64,000 nucleotides of DNA from Turnera subulata (taxonomy: Eukaryota > Streptophyta > Magnoliopsida > Malpighiales > Passifloraceae): NCBI GenBank assembly GCA_028386065.3, contig JAKUCV010002373.1:1-64000 (forward strand), given 5' to 3'. The notes under the pieces were generated by a model. That model made no database searches. It was given only the letters and a program-made list of their open reading frames with translations, and was not told the origin of the DNA. A program made the position numbers and the translations under genes. The stretch's first letter is position 1; every line of letters begins with the position of its first letter. Of the stretch, positions 54,700 through 64,000 are shown piece by piece.

Positions 54700-55033
54700 T
54701 AGTGAGTTTTAACCATGGATAGGAGATACAAACTTGGGCTTTATAATACTATCAATATTTATGGGCTTTTAAAACAATTTAACAACCCAAAGTCCATCAC
54801 ATCCATCAAGTGTAAAGATGCTAAGCATAATTAAATTGGACTTGGACAATATATAAGTTGGGCTAAAAACAAAGTTAAAATCTTATATAACTTGTCAATA
54901 TTAAATCAAAAGATGAGATGAAAGCAAGCAATGGCCCAACGACATTATGTATGACTTGTTTGAAAATGCTTAACAAATTTTTGACATAAGCAAAAACAAT
55001 AATTAAGAACATGGAAAAATGCAAGGATTAACA
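54700..55033 (-). repeat. 5' LTR segment 3 of minus-strand SIRE relative
   Basis: It matches 36806-37137 and ends (plus strand) GGATTAACA at 55033, the TGTTAATCC start of the LTR on the minus strand. Confidence 0.82.
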
Positions 55034-55499
55034 CTTATAATGCTTTTTAAAACTTAAACTAATATTAAAAGAGGAAGAAATAAAAAATTAAAAATTATTA
55101 TAAAATTTTAACAAATATATCATGTTTTTTCAAAACAAATTACAAAAATGAATATAAACTCCATAGAATGGAGGTAAAGCAAACAAATTAAAGATGGAGA
55201 TATAAGTGTGTAGTAAAATAATATTATATACGATATAATTATTTATATTATCTTTTTATAAGAAATAATTTTTTAAAAGATTAATGTTGATTTACTTCTT
55301 ATAAATCAAAATTTCTTAAATTGTTTACATTTTAAAAAAAATTATATTAATTTTTCATTTATATTTCTTTATTTTTTAATCTAGCTTTCTATTTTTATTA
55401 TTAATTTGGTGTACTATTCTTATTCTAATTAGAAAAATAAATTATATATGATTGTTAATATCTTGCTAAATTTTTTTAGGAGTGTTAATTTATAATCTT
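55034..55499. other. AT-rich spacer between minus-strand element and right arm
   Basis: Very AT-rich with long A and T runs. No gene, repeat partner or terminal repeat recognised. The left arm has no equivalent spacer. Confidence 0.5.
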
Positions 55500-55587
55500 C
55501 AATAAATCATGTTGAGAAAAAAAAAGTTTAGTTTTCAGCTAATTTCTCCGGGTTAATTTTAGATTGACTTCCGTCTCAACTTTCCGT

Positions 55588-55805
55588 AGATTGTGCAGAA
55601 GCAAGGGCCATTCTATTTGGTCTCAATTTTGTATTCTCGTCAGGTTTCCTTGATGTGGATTTCTAATCTGACAACTTCGCGGCCATACATGCGATTAATA
55701 ATGCACAAGCACTACTGGGGATTCTGCAAATAGAAATTCCATCCTTAGTTACCAACCTACGCTTAGTTCGGTTTATGCATACCAAATGAAATGCAGAGTG
55801 GAACA
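55588..55805 (+). pseudogene. RNase H-like gene fragment (right copy)
   Basis: It reads DCAEARAILFGLNFVFSSGF, LDVDF, a stop, SDNFAAIHAINNAQALLG. The TAA is at the same codon as in the left copy (35190-35426). The fragment was therefore already broken when the arms were duplicated, or was corrected between arms later. Confidence 0.55.
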
Positions 55806-55888
55806 CGAAGCTGTTTAGTATGCCAAAACTTGCCAAAGTAGAAACTCTTTTCTTGAAGACTTTCCTATGTCGATTGTGCAGTTCACAC

Positions 55889-56072
55889 TGGTGTAGTTAG
55901 ACCCGGGCTGGCCCGGACGGTTGAACCCGGTTAACCGCGACCCAGTTGGTTTTCCGAGTCAATAAGTTCTTTGTTAATTTTCGGTTGAACCTGGGTTTGA
56001 TCACCTTTTACCTAGGAAACCCGACCCGATAGCCCGACTGGGTCAACCTCCGGTCCGAGTTTAACTACATTG
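55889..56072. mobile_element. hAT-type MITE, 8-bp TSD GTTCACAC
   Basis: A 184-bp insertion with perfect flanking GTTCACAC (55881-55888 and 56073-56080). Terminal inverted repeats: left TGGTGTAGTTAGACCCGG, right (reverse complement) CAATGTAGTTAAACTCGG. The uninterrupted sequence is in the left arm (35128-35145, minus). An 8-bp duplication and GTAGTTA-type ends indicate the hAT superfamily. Interior is GC-rich GGTTAACCGCGACCC-like sequence without an ORF. Confidence 0.82.
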
Positions 56073-56725
56073 GTTCACACTCAATGATGTAATCTCCTGA
56101 TTTTACCATCATTGAAAATCACCATTCCGATAAATATTACTGTTGATTTATGTGCAAAAAAATGTTAATGGTGATCATGCAAATATTATAATTATAGTAA
56201 TATTTTTGATTTAAGGTTTCTTCTACGTTCAAGGTGTTGCTTTAAATGTATGAAGCATTAGACGGGACGTGGTAATCAAATTTTTTTTTTTTTAAATTTG
56301 AATGTTTTAGATAAATAGAACTTGATTTGAAGGTTTTTTAACGGACATCAGATAGGTAAAACTACAAAGGAAAATTTTATAATTTCTACAAGTTAGGGGA
56401 TTAAAACATAAATACTATTTAATTTTTTAAAGATATTAAAATTATTTTGTTAATTTTTAAATATAAAAGGATAATACCTTAATAATCCAATAATGTGTTG
56501 CCACCTAAGGTTTGTAAACTTACACCCAAAATATAGGGTTGTACACTAGAAGCCACATTCCCGGAATAGATTTATGATTTTCTTTTTTTATCTTTCAAAA
56601 TAATAATAAATAAAATAAATATCAAAATAAAAATAATAAAATAAATATCTAGTCAGCTTTAACTTTTAAAACATGAAATATAGAATGCCACATCACCCAG
56701 GAATGATGTATGTAGTGGCAAATAA

Positions 56726-57622
56726 CAATTAAAAGAAACTGCAACTTCTGCAATAAAAAAATCAGACTTTCTGTTCCTTAACTTCTTCATCAACAACTCC
56801 AAATTTCTCTTTCCCCACGATATTCTCCTGGTGCTACTTCAAACACGTATGGGGCGGGCAATGGACCCAACACCTAGTTGGACTAAACAAAACGAACAAG
56901 AACACCCAAGGTCACACTCCACACAATTTGTGGCTGCCACCGCCACAAGCTTAGGAACATAAATATAAATATAAAGAAAAGAAAAGTAAAGAAAAAAGAG
57001 AGAGAGAGAAGATAGAACAGTAATAGAACACGTTAACCTGAAACCCACCCCATGGCAGCAAAATCAAGGGACAGCCAATCACGACACAAGTTGTTAGATC
57101 TTGTGTTCCCCACCCACTAGTTTTCTTGGTTTTCTTTCTCCAGTTGTGTTGTGTTTGCAATTGCATTGCATCCAATAAAAAGATCCATTCTTTTCTTAGC
57201 CTCCCAACCAAAAACCCTCCTTCCTCTCATAGTCGTCATACGTGTACAATAAATTAGTGCCCCCCAAAAAAAATCAACTCGACCTATCAAATAGATTCCA
57301 CGTCTCGAGAATCCAATCCCCATTTTTTTCTCTGCAGATTTTTTTTTTGTTGACCAAAGGAAGCCCTGAAAAAAGTTATAAATAAATAAATAACTATATA
57401 TCACCACGCACGGCTATATATATAGATACAACATAAAAACCATGCCAAAGTGTCAAGTGCGTGGCGTGGCTTTTGGGTGGTGGAGACAATTTGAAGCCAA
57501 GATGGTGCACATTAGTAAGTACTACTAGACACAATTAATTAAAAAACAGGAAGAAAAAAAAAAAGAAAAAAGAAAGAAGGTTTGTTTCCATTTGGTTGCT
57601 TGATTGCTTGGCATCAACTGTG
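56726..57622 (+). promoter_or_regulatory. Upstream region of the helicase gene with TATA-like box and short uORF
   Basis: No gene. A GGCTATATATATAGAT motif at 57412-57427 is a reasonable TATA box, ~200 bases before the ATG. If transcription starts ~30 bases downstream, a 28-codon upstream ORF (57442-57528, MPKCQVRGVAFGWWRQFE...) would lie in or just at the edge of the leader; this is inference. A polypurine stretch (57540-57585) precedes the coding start. Confidence 0.45.
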
Positions 57623-60600
57623 ATGGAAACAAGCTCTGTGCTGAAGCAATTCCCGAGTTGCCTGAGCCTGCTTTGGCCCCGCCACCGCCACCGCCACTCC
57701 TTCCATCATCAAAAGCTGCATTATTTGTCCATATTTCAACACCACCATTACAAACCCGGGTTCGTTTTGAACAGCTGCAGCAGCAGCAGCAGCAACGGAG
57801 CCACCAAGCCAAAAAAAAGTATTACTAGTACCAAGAAGAAGAGGTTATCTCGCAGCAGCAGCAGCAAACTTATCCGCAGAAAGAAATCATTCTCGGAGGA
57901 GGCGTCTGGTGTTTCTAGTAGTACTACTGCTGCTGGGAATCTGACAACTGATGATGACGACAACATTGGTAGTACTTCTTCTAGAGGCAGAGGAGTGGTG
58001 GCCGTGGAAGAGAAACAGAGCAAGGCCAAGGTGGGCAGTTTGAATCAGAATGGCGATCCAATGGGAAGAAGAGAGCTTGGGAAGCTGGTGGTGAAATGGA
58101 TGAGTCAAGCAATGAAGGCAATGGCCAGTGATTTTGCATCCGCCGAGGCTCAAGGGGAATTGGAGTTCTCGGAGCTGAGGCAGAAGATGGGGCCTGGATT
58201 GACATTTGTGATCCAGGCGCAGCCTTACCTCAATGCGGTGCCTATGCCTCTGGGGCTTGAGGCTGTTTGCTTGAAGGCCTGCACTCACTACCCCACCTTG
58301 TTTGATCATTTCCAGAGAGAGTTGAGAGAGGTTCTAATGGAGTTGCAGGGGAAAGGCTTGGTTCAAGATTGGCAGACAACTCAATCTTGGAAGTTTCTCA
58401 AAGAGCTTGCCAGTTCAGGTAGCTTTTTAGGCATTTAACTGCTTCCCTCCTAATCTTTATATTAATTTCTTTCTTGGGCATGGATTATATGCTATTCTGC
58501 GCCACCATAGACTGTTGAACAGGGACATAACCCCTGGGCTATGTAAACTATTCCACTTGCCTTCTCATATGAGACAGTAATCACCATATAATATTATGAC
58601 CCGAATTCTTTTTGAATTCTTATTCTCAAAGTAGTAGCTGCTTGTTTAGGCAAATACTGTTGAACTTCTCCATAATATATCCCAAACGGAAATTGGAATC
58701 ACTCACTCTTCACGCCTTAAATTCTTTTGTGGCTGTCTAATTTTTCTTGACACAATGAGTATGTAAATCCATACTATACTATACTGCGTATTTGCAGCTC
58801 AGCATAGGGCAATGGCTCGCAAGGCAACTCAACCAAAGCCTCTACAAGGAGTTTTGGGGATGGACTTGGAAAAGTCCAAGGCCATACAGGGAAGAATTGA
58901 TGAGTTCACAAAGAGAATGTCAGAATTGCTTCTTATAGAAAGGGACGCGGAGTTGGAGTTTACCCAGGAGGAGTTGGATGCTGTTCCTACTCCTGATGAA
59001 AGTTCTGAACCATCAAAGCCTACTGAATTCTTGGTTAGCCATGGCCTGGCACAGCAAGAGCTTTGTGACACCATCTGCAACTTGTATGCAGTTAGCACAT
59101 CTACAGGTTACTCACCTATGCATCTTTACCATGTTTCTAATTGTTTTTCATTTGGTGTCTTCTAGTACGGGGTTGCAAGAAACAACTATGAATGCCTTTC
59201 GAATAATGTAGAAATTGGGATATGCATACAGGATTCGGAGGAATGCACTTGGTACTATTCAGGGTTGAAGGCAATCACAGATTGCCACCAACAACCCTTT
59301 CACCCGGAGACATGGTCTGTGTGAGAACATGCGATAGAAGGGGTGCAGGAGCAACTTCGTGCATGCAAGGTTTTGTAGACCATCTTGGGGAGGATGGCTG
59401 CAGCATCAGTGTGGCTCTGGAGTCTCGTCATGGTGATCCCACCTTTTCGAAGCTATTTGGCAAGAATGTACGTATTGATCGCATCCCGGGGTTGGCTGAT
59501 GCTCTAACTTATGAGGTACTTGTTAAATGCATCTTCTTTTCAGTACCTTGTTCATACATCACTAGTGTTAGGGTACTGTAAAGTTGAGTGTATAGGACAT
59601 TGCAGCTATAAAGCTGCTGCTCTCAACCTGACTGTGAGTTCAAATCATTCAGCAGTTCATTACAGCTGCTGATATTTGCCATGGCAACGAGAGATGCATT
59701 CCTTTCGCCCCTGGGAATTACTCTGACAACATGTAATTCAACGATTTCCATTGTAATCTTTGCTTAATGCTCTGGGCTAAAAATAGTGTAGTTCTGGGTC
59801 TTAGTGGTTGCTTCAGGGAAAACAGGAAACGGTTAACAGATAATGCAGAAAAGAGGGATTTTGAACGATTGAATCAGAATTTTGCCTTATAACCATATTG
59901 CCAATGCATTCCATACAATTATGTAGCCTGAAAATTTCAGATACTCTTTCTTTCTTCTCTTTTGTAATGAATAGATACTCTTGTTGCTGAGCCTGTATTA
60001 TTTCGCTCGCATTATTTGAATCTGCTTTGCAATCTTTGTATATAAAGCAAGCAATGCTGCAACAAGGAGAATGACATGTTCCAACTCAATAGTTGAGTTG
60101 AAGAATGAGAAGTAATTGCTTCCCTTTAATTGCTTTTATTTCAATGTCATTGAACTGCTTTTCTGCTGAACCCAGGTGTAATTCATCGGAGATTAATGGC
60201 AAGTTGAGCATAATTGAAATCTCAAATTACATTAGGGCTTTATCATATCAATGGAAATACTACATTCTTTACCTCACTATTACTTGAAAAATGCCAAAAT
60301 TCACAACTTAATCTGCATTACAGCTGCCAATTCAAGCATTTACCTGCTAATGCCTAATTTTTTTTCTTTTATTTGCATTTCAGATTCTCTTTCCGATTTG
60401 TCTCTGCAGTTTTAGTTCATAACTATTATCTTGTTGTAACCTTCTTTTGAAGCGCAACTGTGAGGCCCTAATGATGCTCCAGAAGCATGGTTTGCGCAAA
60501 AAGAATCCTGCAATTGCTGTGGTGGCTACATTATTTGGTGACAAGGAAGATATTACTTGGTTGGAGAAGAAGCAGTTGGCAGACTGGGACGAAGCTCACT

Positions 60601-63600
60601 TGGATGGACCTCTGGGAAAGCCTTTCGATGTTTCTCAGAGAAGAGCAATTGCCCTGGGATCAAACAAGAACCGACCCCTTTTGGTTATCCAGGGGCCTCC
60701 TGGTACTGGGAAGTCGGGTTTGCTTAAGGAACTGATTGTACTTGCTGTTCAGCAAGGTGAAAGGGTCCTAGTAACAGCACCTACAAATGCCGCTGTCGAC
60801 AATATGGTTGAAAAGCTTTCAAATGTTGGGTTAAATGTTGTACGTGTTGGTAATCCTGCACGGATTTCTTCCTCTGTAGCATCAAGTTCTTTGGGCGGTA
60901 TAGTGAAGTTCAAGCTTGCTCCTTTTCAAGAAGAGTTTGAGAGGAAGAAATCTGATCTTAGAAAAGACCTCAGACATTGTTTAAACGACGATTCACTCGC
61001 TGCTGGCATTCGCCAGCTTTTGAAACAGCTTGGAAAGACGCTGAAGAAGAAAGAGAAGGAGACTGTGAAGGAGGTATTATCTAGTGCACAAGTGGTGCTC
61101 GCCACCAACACAGGAGCTGCTGATCCAATGATTCGCAGGCTGAATGCTTTTGACCTGGTTGTTATAGATGAAGCTGGGCAGGCAATTGAACCTTCTTGCT
61201 GGATCCCAATATTGCAGGGGAAACGTTGTATTCTTGCCGGAGACCAATGTCAACTTGCCCCAGTGGTTCTTTCTCGAAAAGCTTTGGAGGGAGGACTAGG
61301 TGTATCTTTACTGGAAAGAGCTGCAAAGTTGCATGAGGGTGTCCTTGATACCAAGTTAACCATGCAATACCGTATGAATGATGCAATTGCCAGTTGGGCC
61401 TCCAAGGAGATGTATGATGGATTACTGAAGTCCTCTCCAACTGTTGCTTCACATCTTCTTGTGGATGCACCATTTGTTAAGGTAGGATTCCATGCAACTG
61501 GCACTTTTTCAGTTTTATTGTGTGGTTTACACTCGTTCCCCTCCTTCCTTTGTTGTTGTACATTTAACTAAATCTCCAACGAAACTTGGTTTCCCTTTTC
61601 ACTCTTTTTCTGGTGACTATGGTGGCCGGATTGGTTAACTATAATGGCTGCAAAATGAAATGTTATACCAATTTCCTTTCATTAATTTCACAAGCCAAAA
61701 TATGTGGATGGACATTTCCAGAAAAGCACTTTGTAGTTCCTTTCATTTTCTTTTCATCTGAACATTGTAATTACGGAGGAAGCTTTCATTTCAGTATATC
61801 CTCTAATGTTATTTTTGCTGTGATCTTTTGGTATGTCTATTACTGTTAGCTGTATGTTGTGACTGTTTATGTTGTCATGTTGCAGCCCACATGGATAACA
61901 CTATGTCCCTTGCTGTTACTGGACACAAGAATGCCCTATGGGAGTTTGTCAGTAGGCTGTGAAGAGCATTTAGATCCAGCTGGGACAGGCTCCTTTTACA
62001 ATGAAGGCGAAGCCGATATTGTGGTGCAGCATGTGTTTTCTTTGATTTATTCAGGTAAATATTCTCTATTTTCATTAAATTTGGTGCCTTTTTTTTTGTT
62101 TCTCCGTTCTCTTTTCTAACCTGGAACACTAAAATTGGTAGCCTCTGGAAGTTCCTGAATGTTCAGAGTATCATATGGATGGATCTAAAGGCTAAACATA
62201 ATCGTCTCTCCTCATCACTCACAAAACTTTCATTCTGTGAACAGTTGAGGATCTTATAATTTGCTATTCTGACTGAATTGACTTTTTCTACCGCTGCTGT
62301 TCATTTTGTAGGAAGAGTTTGGGATGTTATCAAATTCATCTTTTGGCTTGTTAGTTTGCAGTTTGAACCTAGACAATCTGGATTCTTCAATGCTTCCCAA
62401 AGATTAAATTACCTTTTCTCAGCTTCTTTTCTACATCCTTGTTTAGTGGTAAAATAATTGCTTCACAGCGTTGAACTGGAACCTTCTATTTTCTTAATTT
62501 TGTACACATAAATGATTGAGTTTCTTCCTGGTCATTCATGATAGTAACAATGTACTCATCAAATGATCATTTCACTGGGATCTAGAGATTCTGTTCACAA
62601 ACCTCAAGCGTTTCTCTTTACCCTGAACTTTTTCCTCTATATAAAAGTTGTTTCAGATGTATCTTTTATTGGAGATTCACGAGTCCAAATTAATCTTGAA
62701 GACAAAGCCATTAACTTAATTCAGATCAGACCAGCTATAAGAATTGGGTAGCTTATTCAGGTCTTACTGAAAATTCCTTTCTGTTTCAACTTTGGTAGGA
62801 TGACAGGAAAAATATTAGCAGCCTCAAACTATACTATTTGCATGTCCTGGCCAAGATTACTATGTCGCTTTTTCTATTTTCATCTGGGTTATGACCTAAA
62901 TTAATCACCTAGTGTTGCTGTTATAAAGAACAATTTTCATAATGCTCCTTGAAATTAGGTTAAGCACATGATATTTTGTTGATTGAGTTTAGGTTGAATT
63001 TACAGTTTGTAAATCCATAAACTTGGAAGATAAGAAATGTGCCATCTCTGTCTAAAACTCTTATTTATATATTCTACCAAATCAACCTTTCTTCAGTTTC
63101 CAATTTTTACATGTCAACCCACGTTTGTCAGCTCAGTTCTTGCTTTAACATTCTTCTTTAATGAATCAACAAGCTATCGTTTGAGAGTATTAGCTTTGGA
63201 TTTACCTGTGTACCAATGTGGTATGTTTGTCGTGTGTTGATGTTTCCTTCATCATTATCAACGGATCAGTGTCTAGTTCTTATTTACAAGTGTCCCTTTT
63301 TGATATGGTTAGTACATTGATGTTGGTTAGGTGACCATGGAGTACGCATCATTTTGTTCTAGCCTTTCCGTACAAAAGGAGCTCAGTATGTTCTGCTTAG
63401 CTTCTGCTGTATATCCTTACTGCTGTAATCATCTTCAATCCTTTCTGGATCACATGATGATGTTCTAAGTCCGTATCATTCACTGCACACACTGTTTCCA
63501 TTGAAGACTGGCTTACATCCACACAGTTGCAGACTCTGTGGTTTTGTCTGCCCCTAGGAGACGTATGTAGGTCAATGATTTCAGCTACAAGTCCTTGTGA

Positions 63601-63882
63601 GCATCTAGACGAACGCACAAATTTATTTCTAAGAGTGGATACTAGTTTTTGAAATCCCCTATACTAGTTTTTCTTTCTTGTGACTAATCTAGATAAACTA
63701 ACCTTGTCCAGATCAATCTTGCAGGTGTTAGACCAGCAGCTATCGCAGTTCAATCTCCTTATGTTGCTCAGGTACAGCTATTGAGGGAGAAGCTTGATGA
63801 ACTTCCGGAGGCCGCTGGTGTTGAGGTTGCAACCATTGACAGCTTCCAAGGCCGTGAGGCTGATGCAGTAATTATATCAATG
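57623..63882 (+). CDS. SMUBP-2/IGHMBP2-like superfamily 1B helicase (3' end beyond window)
   Basis: Six exons: 57623-58418, 58798-59106, 59232-59515, 60453-61481, 61886-62054, 63725-63882; all introns are GT-AG and the 915-codon frame is intact. Start chosen at METSSVLKQ, as no earlier ATG is in frame. Residues 1-60 are Ser/His/Arg-rich and nearly free of acids, suggesting an organelle transit peptide (inference). Helicase motifs: Q-like FDVSQRRAI, Walker A GPPGTGKS (544-551), Ia TAPTNAAVDNM, Walker B DEAG (702-705), III GDQCQLAP (726-733), IV QYRM (768-771), V DSFQGREAD (901-909). Motif VI should be in the next exon. Family members are Upf1-like ATP-dependent nucleic-acid helicases; the closest relative I recall is the Arabidopsis SMUBP-2-like protein encoded at At5g35970. 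The only convincing host gene here. Confidence 0.9.
59516..60452 (+). other. Intron 3 of helicase gene
   Basis: GTACTTG to TTTGAAG. T-rich with no ORF, RNA gene or transposon that I recognise. Introns 1 (58419-58797), 2 (59107-59231) and 4 (61482-61885) are likewise featureless. Confidence 0.75.
62055..63724 (+). other. Intron 5 of helicase gene
   Basis: The longest intron (1670 bases), GTAAATA to CTTGCAG. Small ORFs inside are not conserved-looking. No RNA gene or mobile element identified. 63883-64000 is the start of intron 6 (GTATGG). Confidence 0.75.
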
Positions 63883-64000
63883 GTATGGTCTCTACACTAG
63901 TTTTGCTGTTTCTAACTAATTGGTCCCTGGATAATCAAATAAATTCATTCAAATACCATTTCAACCCAGCAAGAATTCAGCCTCTAACTGTTGACCAGTT

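Larger units (their letters stand above)
35509..55033 (-). mobile_element. Minus-strand gag-only SIRE relative, host of nested insertions
   Basis: Read right to left: 5' LTR in three pieces (54700-55033, 49610-50736, 39535-39728), primer site (39520-39532), gag (38134-39477), about 1 kb non-coding DNA with a hairpin array, polypurine tract (37138-37152) and 3' LTR (37137 down to 35509). There is no protease or pol. The 3' LTR lacks its last ~25 bp at the junction with the inverted-repeat arm. Split by the SIRE copy 39729-49609 and the Helitron 50737-54699. Confidence 0.8.
55500..56725 (-). repeat. Right arm of the large inverted repeat (partner 33848-35508)
   Basis: Inverted copy of the left arm with substitutions throughout. 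It differs by a hAT-type MITE insertion (55889-56072) and by lacking the 0.6-kb MITE of the left arm. It ends about 0.9 kb upstream of the helicase gene's start codon. Confidence 0.82.

Noticed and set aside
33848..56725. The two arms as terminal inverted repeats of one giant (~23 kb) DNA transposon
   Set aside because: No target duplication was found outside the arms, the outer ends fade gradually, and no transposase frame is present; everything between is accounted for by other elements.
57525..58309. Minus-strand ORFs over exon 1 of the helicase gene
   Set aside because: They are shadow frames of the CAG/AGC-rich exon; the plus strand has the conserved protein, splice sites and start.
59222..59581. 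Separate short genes at 58812-59165 and 59222-59581
   Set aside because: They are exons 2 and 3 of the helicase gene read past their splice donors.
61586..61849. Intronic ORFs of 60-90 codons in the helicase gene
   Set aside because: They lie in GT-AG introns, have no conserved motifs, and interrupt a continuous helicase frame if translated.

Overview
The window is nuclear DNA of a flowering plant, most likely a eudicot; I cannot name the species. The evidence is the set of plant LTR-retrotransposon lineages (Ty1/copia SIRE-like and Tork-like, Ty3/gypsy Athila-like), plant MITEs, a Helitron, AT-rich intergenic DNA, and one intron-containing gene of the plant SMUBP-2 (IGHMBP2-like) helicase family. 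No bacterial operon, rRNA, tRNA or CRISPR array was found.

Layout. 1-1680: 5' part of a minus-strand Ty3/gypsy element (LTR, primer site, frameshifted gag). 1681-6236: a decayed gypsy-type LTR with a ~1 kb insertion, then the truncated 3' end of a SIRE-like copia element. 6429-7789: a related solo LTR. 8460-9049: a Mutator-type MITE with a 9-bp target duplication. 9093-19200: a full-length SIRE-like element (5-bp duplication AAGTT) with gag, broken protease/integrase start, long pol and an env-position ORF. 20184-33513: a Tork/Tnt1-like copia element (duplication ATTTT) split by a gag-protease-only Athila-like element at 21247-29725. 33848-56725: a large inverted repeat whose arms (33848-35508 and 55500-56725) enclose a nest of insertions. 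The nest is a minus-strand gag-only SIRE relative (35509-55033), invaded by a second plus-strand SIRE copy (39729-49609) and by a Helitron (50737-54699). Those two each received a ~3 kb solo LTR of one gypsy family, in opposite orientations. 56726-57622: promoter region. 57623-63882 and beyond the right edge: a SMUBP-2-like helicase gene with six exons in the window, all with GT-AG introns and an intact frame.

How parts relate. Insertion order can be read from target duplications and split reading frames. No retroelement here has a complete gag-pol. The full-length SIRE copy keeps reverse transcriptase and RNase H but has lost the protease active site and has a stop in integrase. The second SIRE copy keeps a protease motif but has lost reverse transcriptase and two integrase catalytic aspartates. 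The Athila-like copy has gag, protease and two tandem integrase-tail-like modules but no reverse transcriptase.

Most unusual signal. The SIRE-like elements carry many short near-perfect palindromes with core GGTTT...AAACC, in LTRs, untranslated DNA and inside coding frames. The minus-strand relative instead carries a different palindrome (ATTTGT.TAG...CTA.ACAAAT), including a tandem array at 37621-37827. This looks like lineage-specific multiplication of small inverted repeats within a retrotransposon family. I do not recognise it as a described system.
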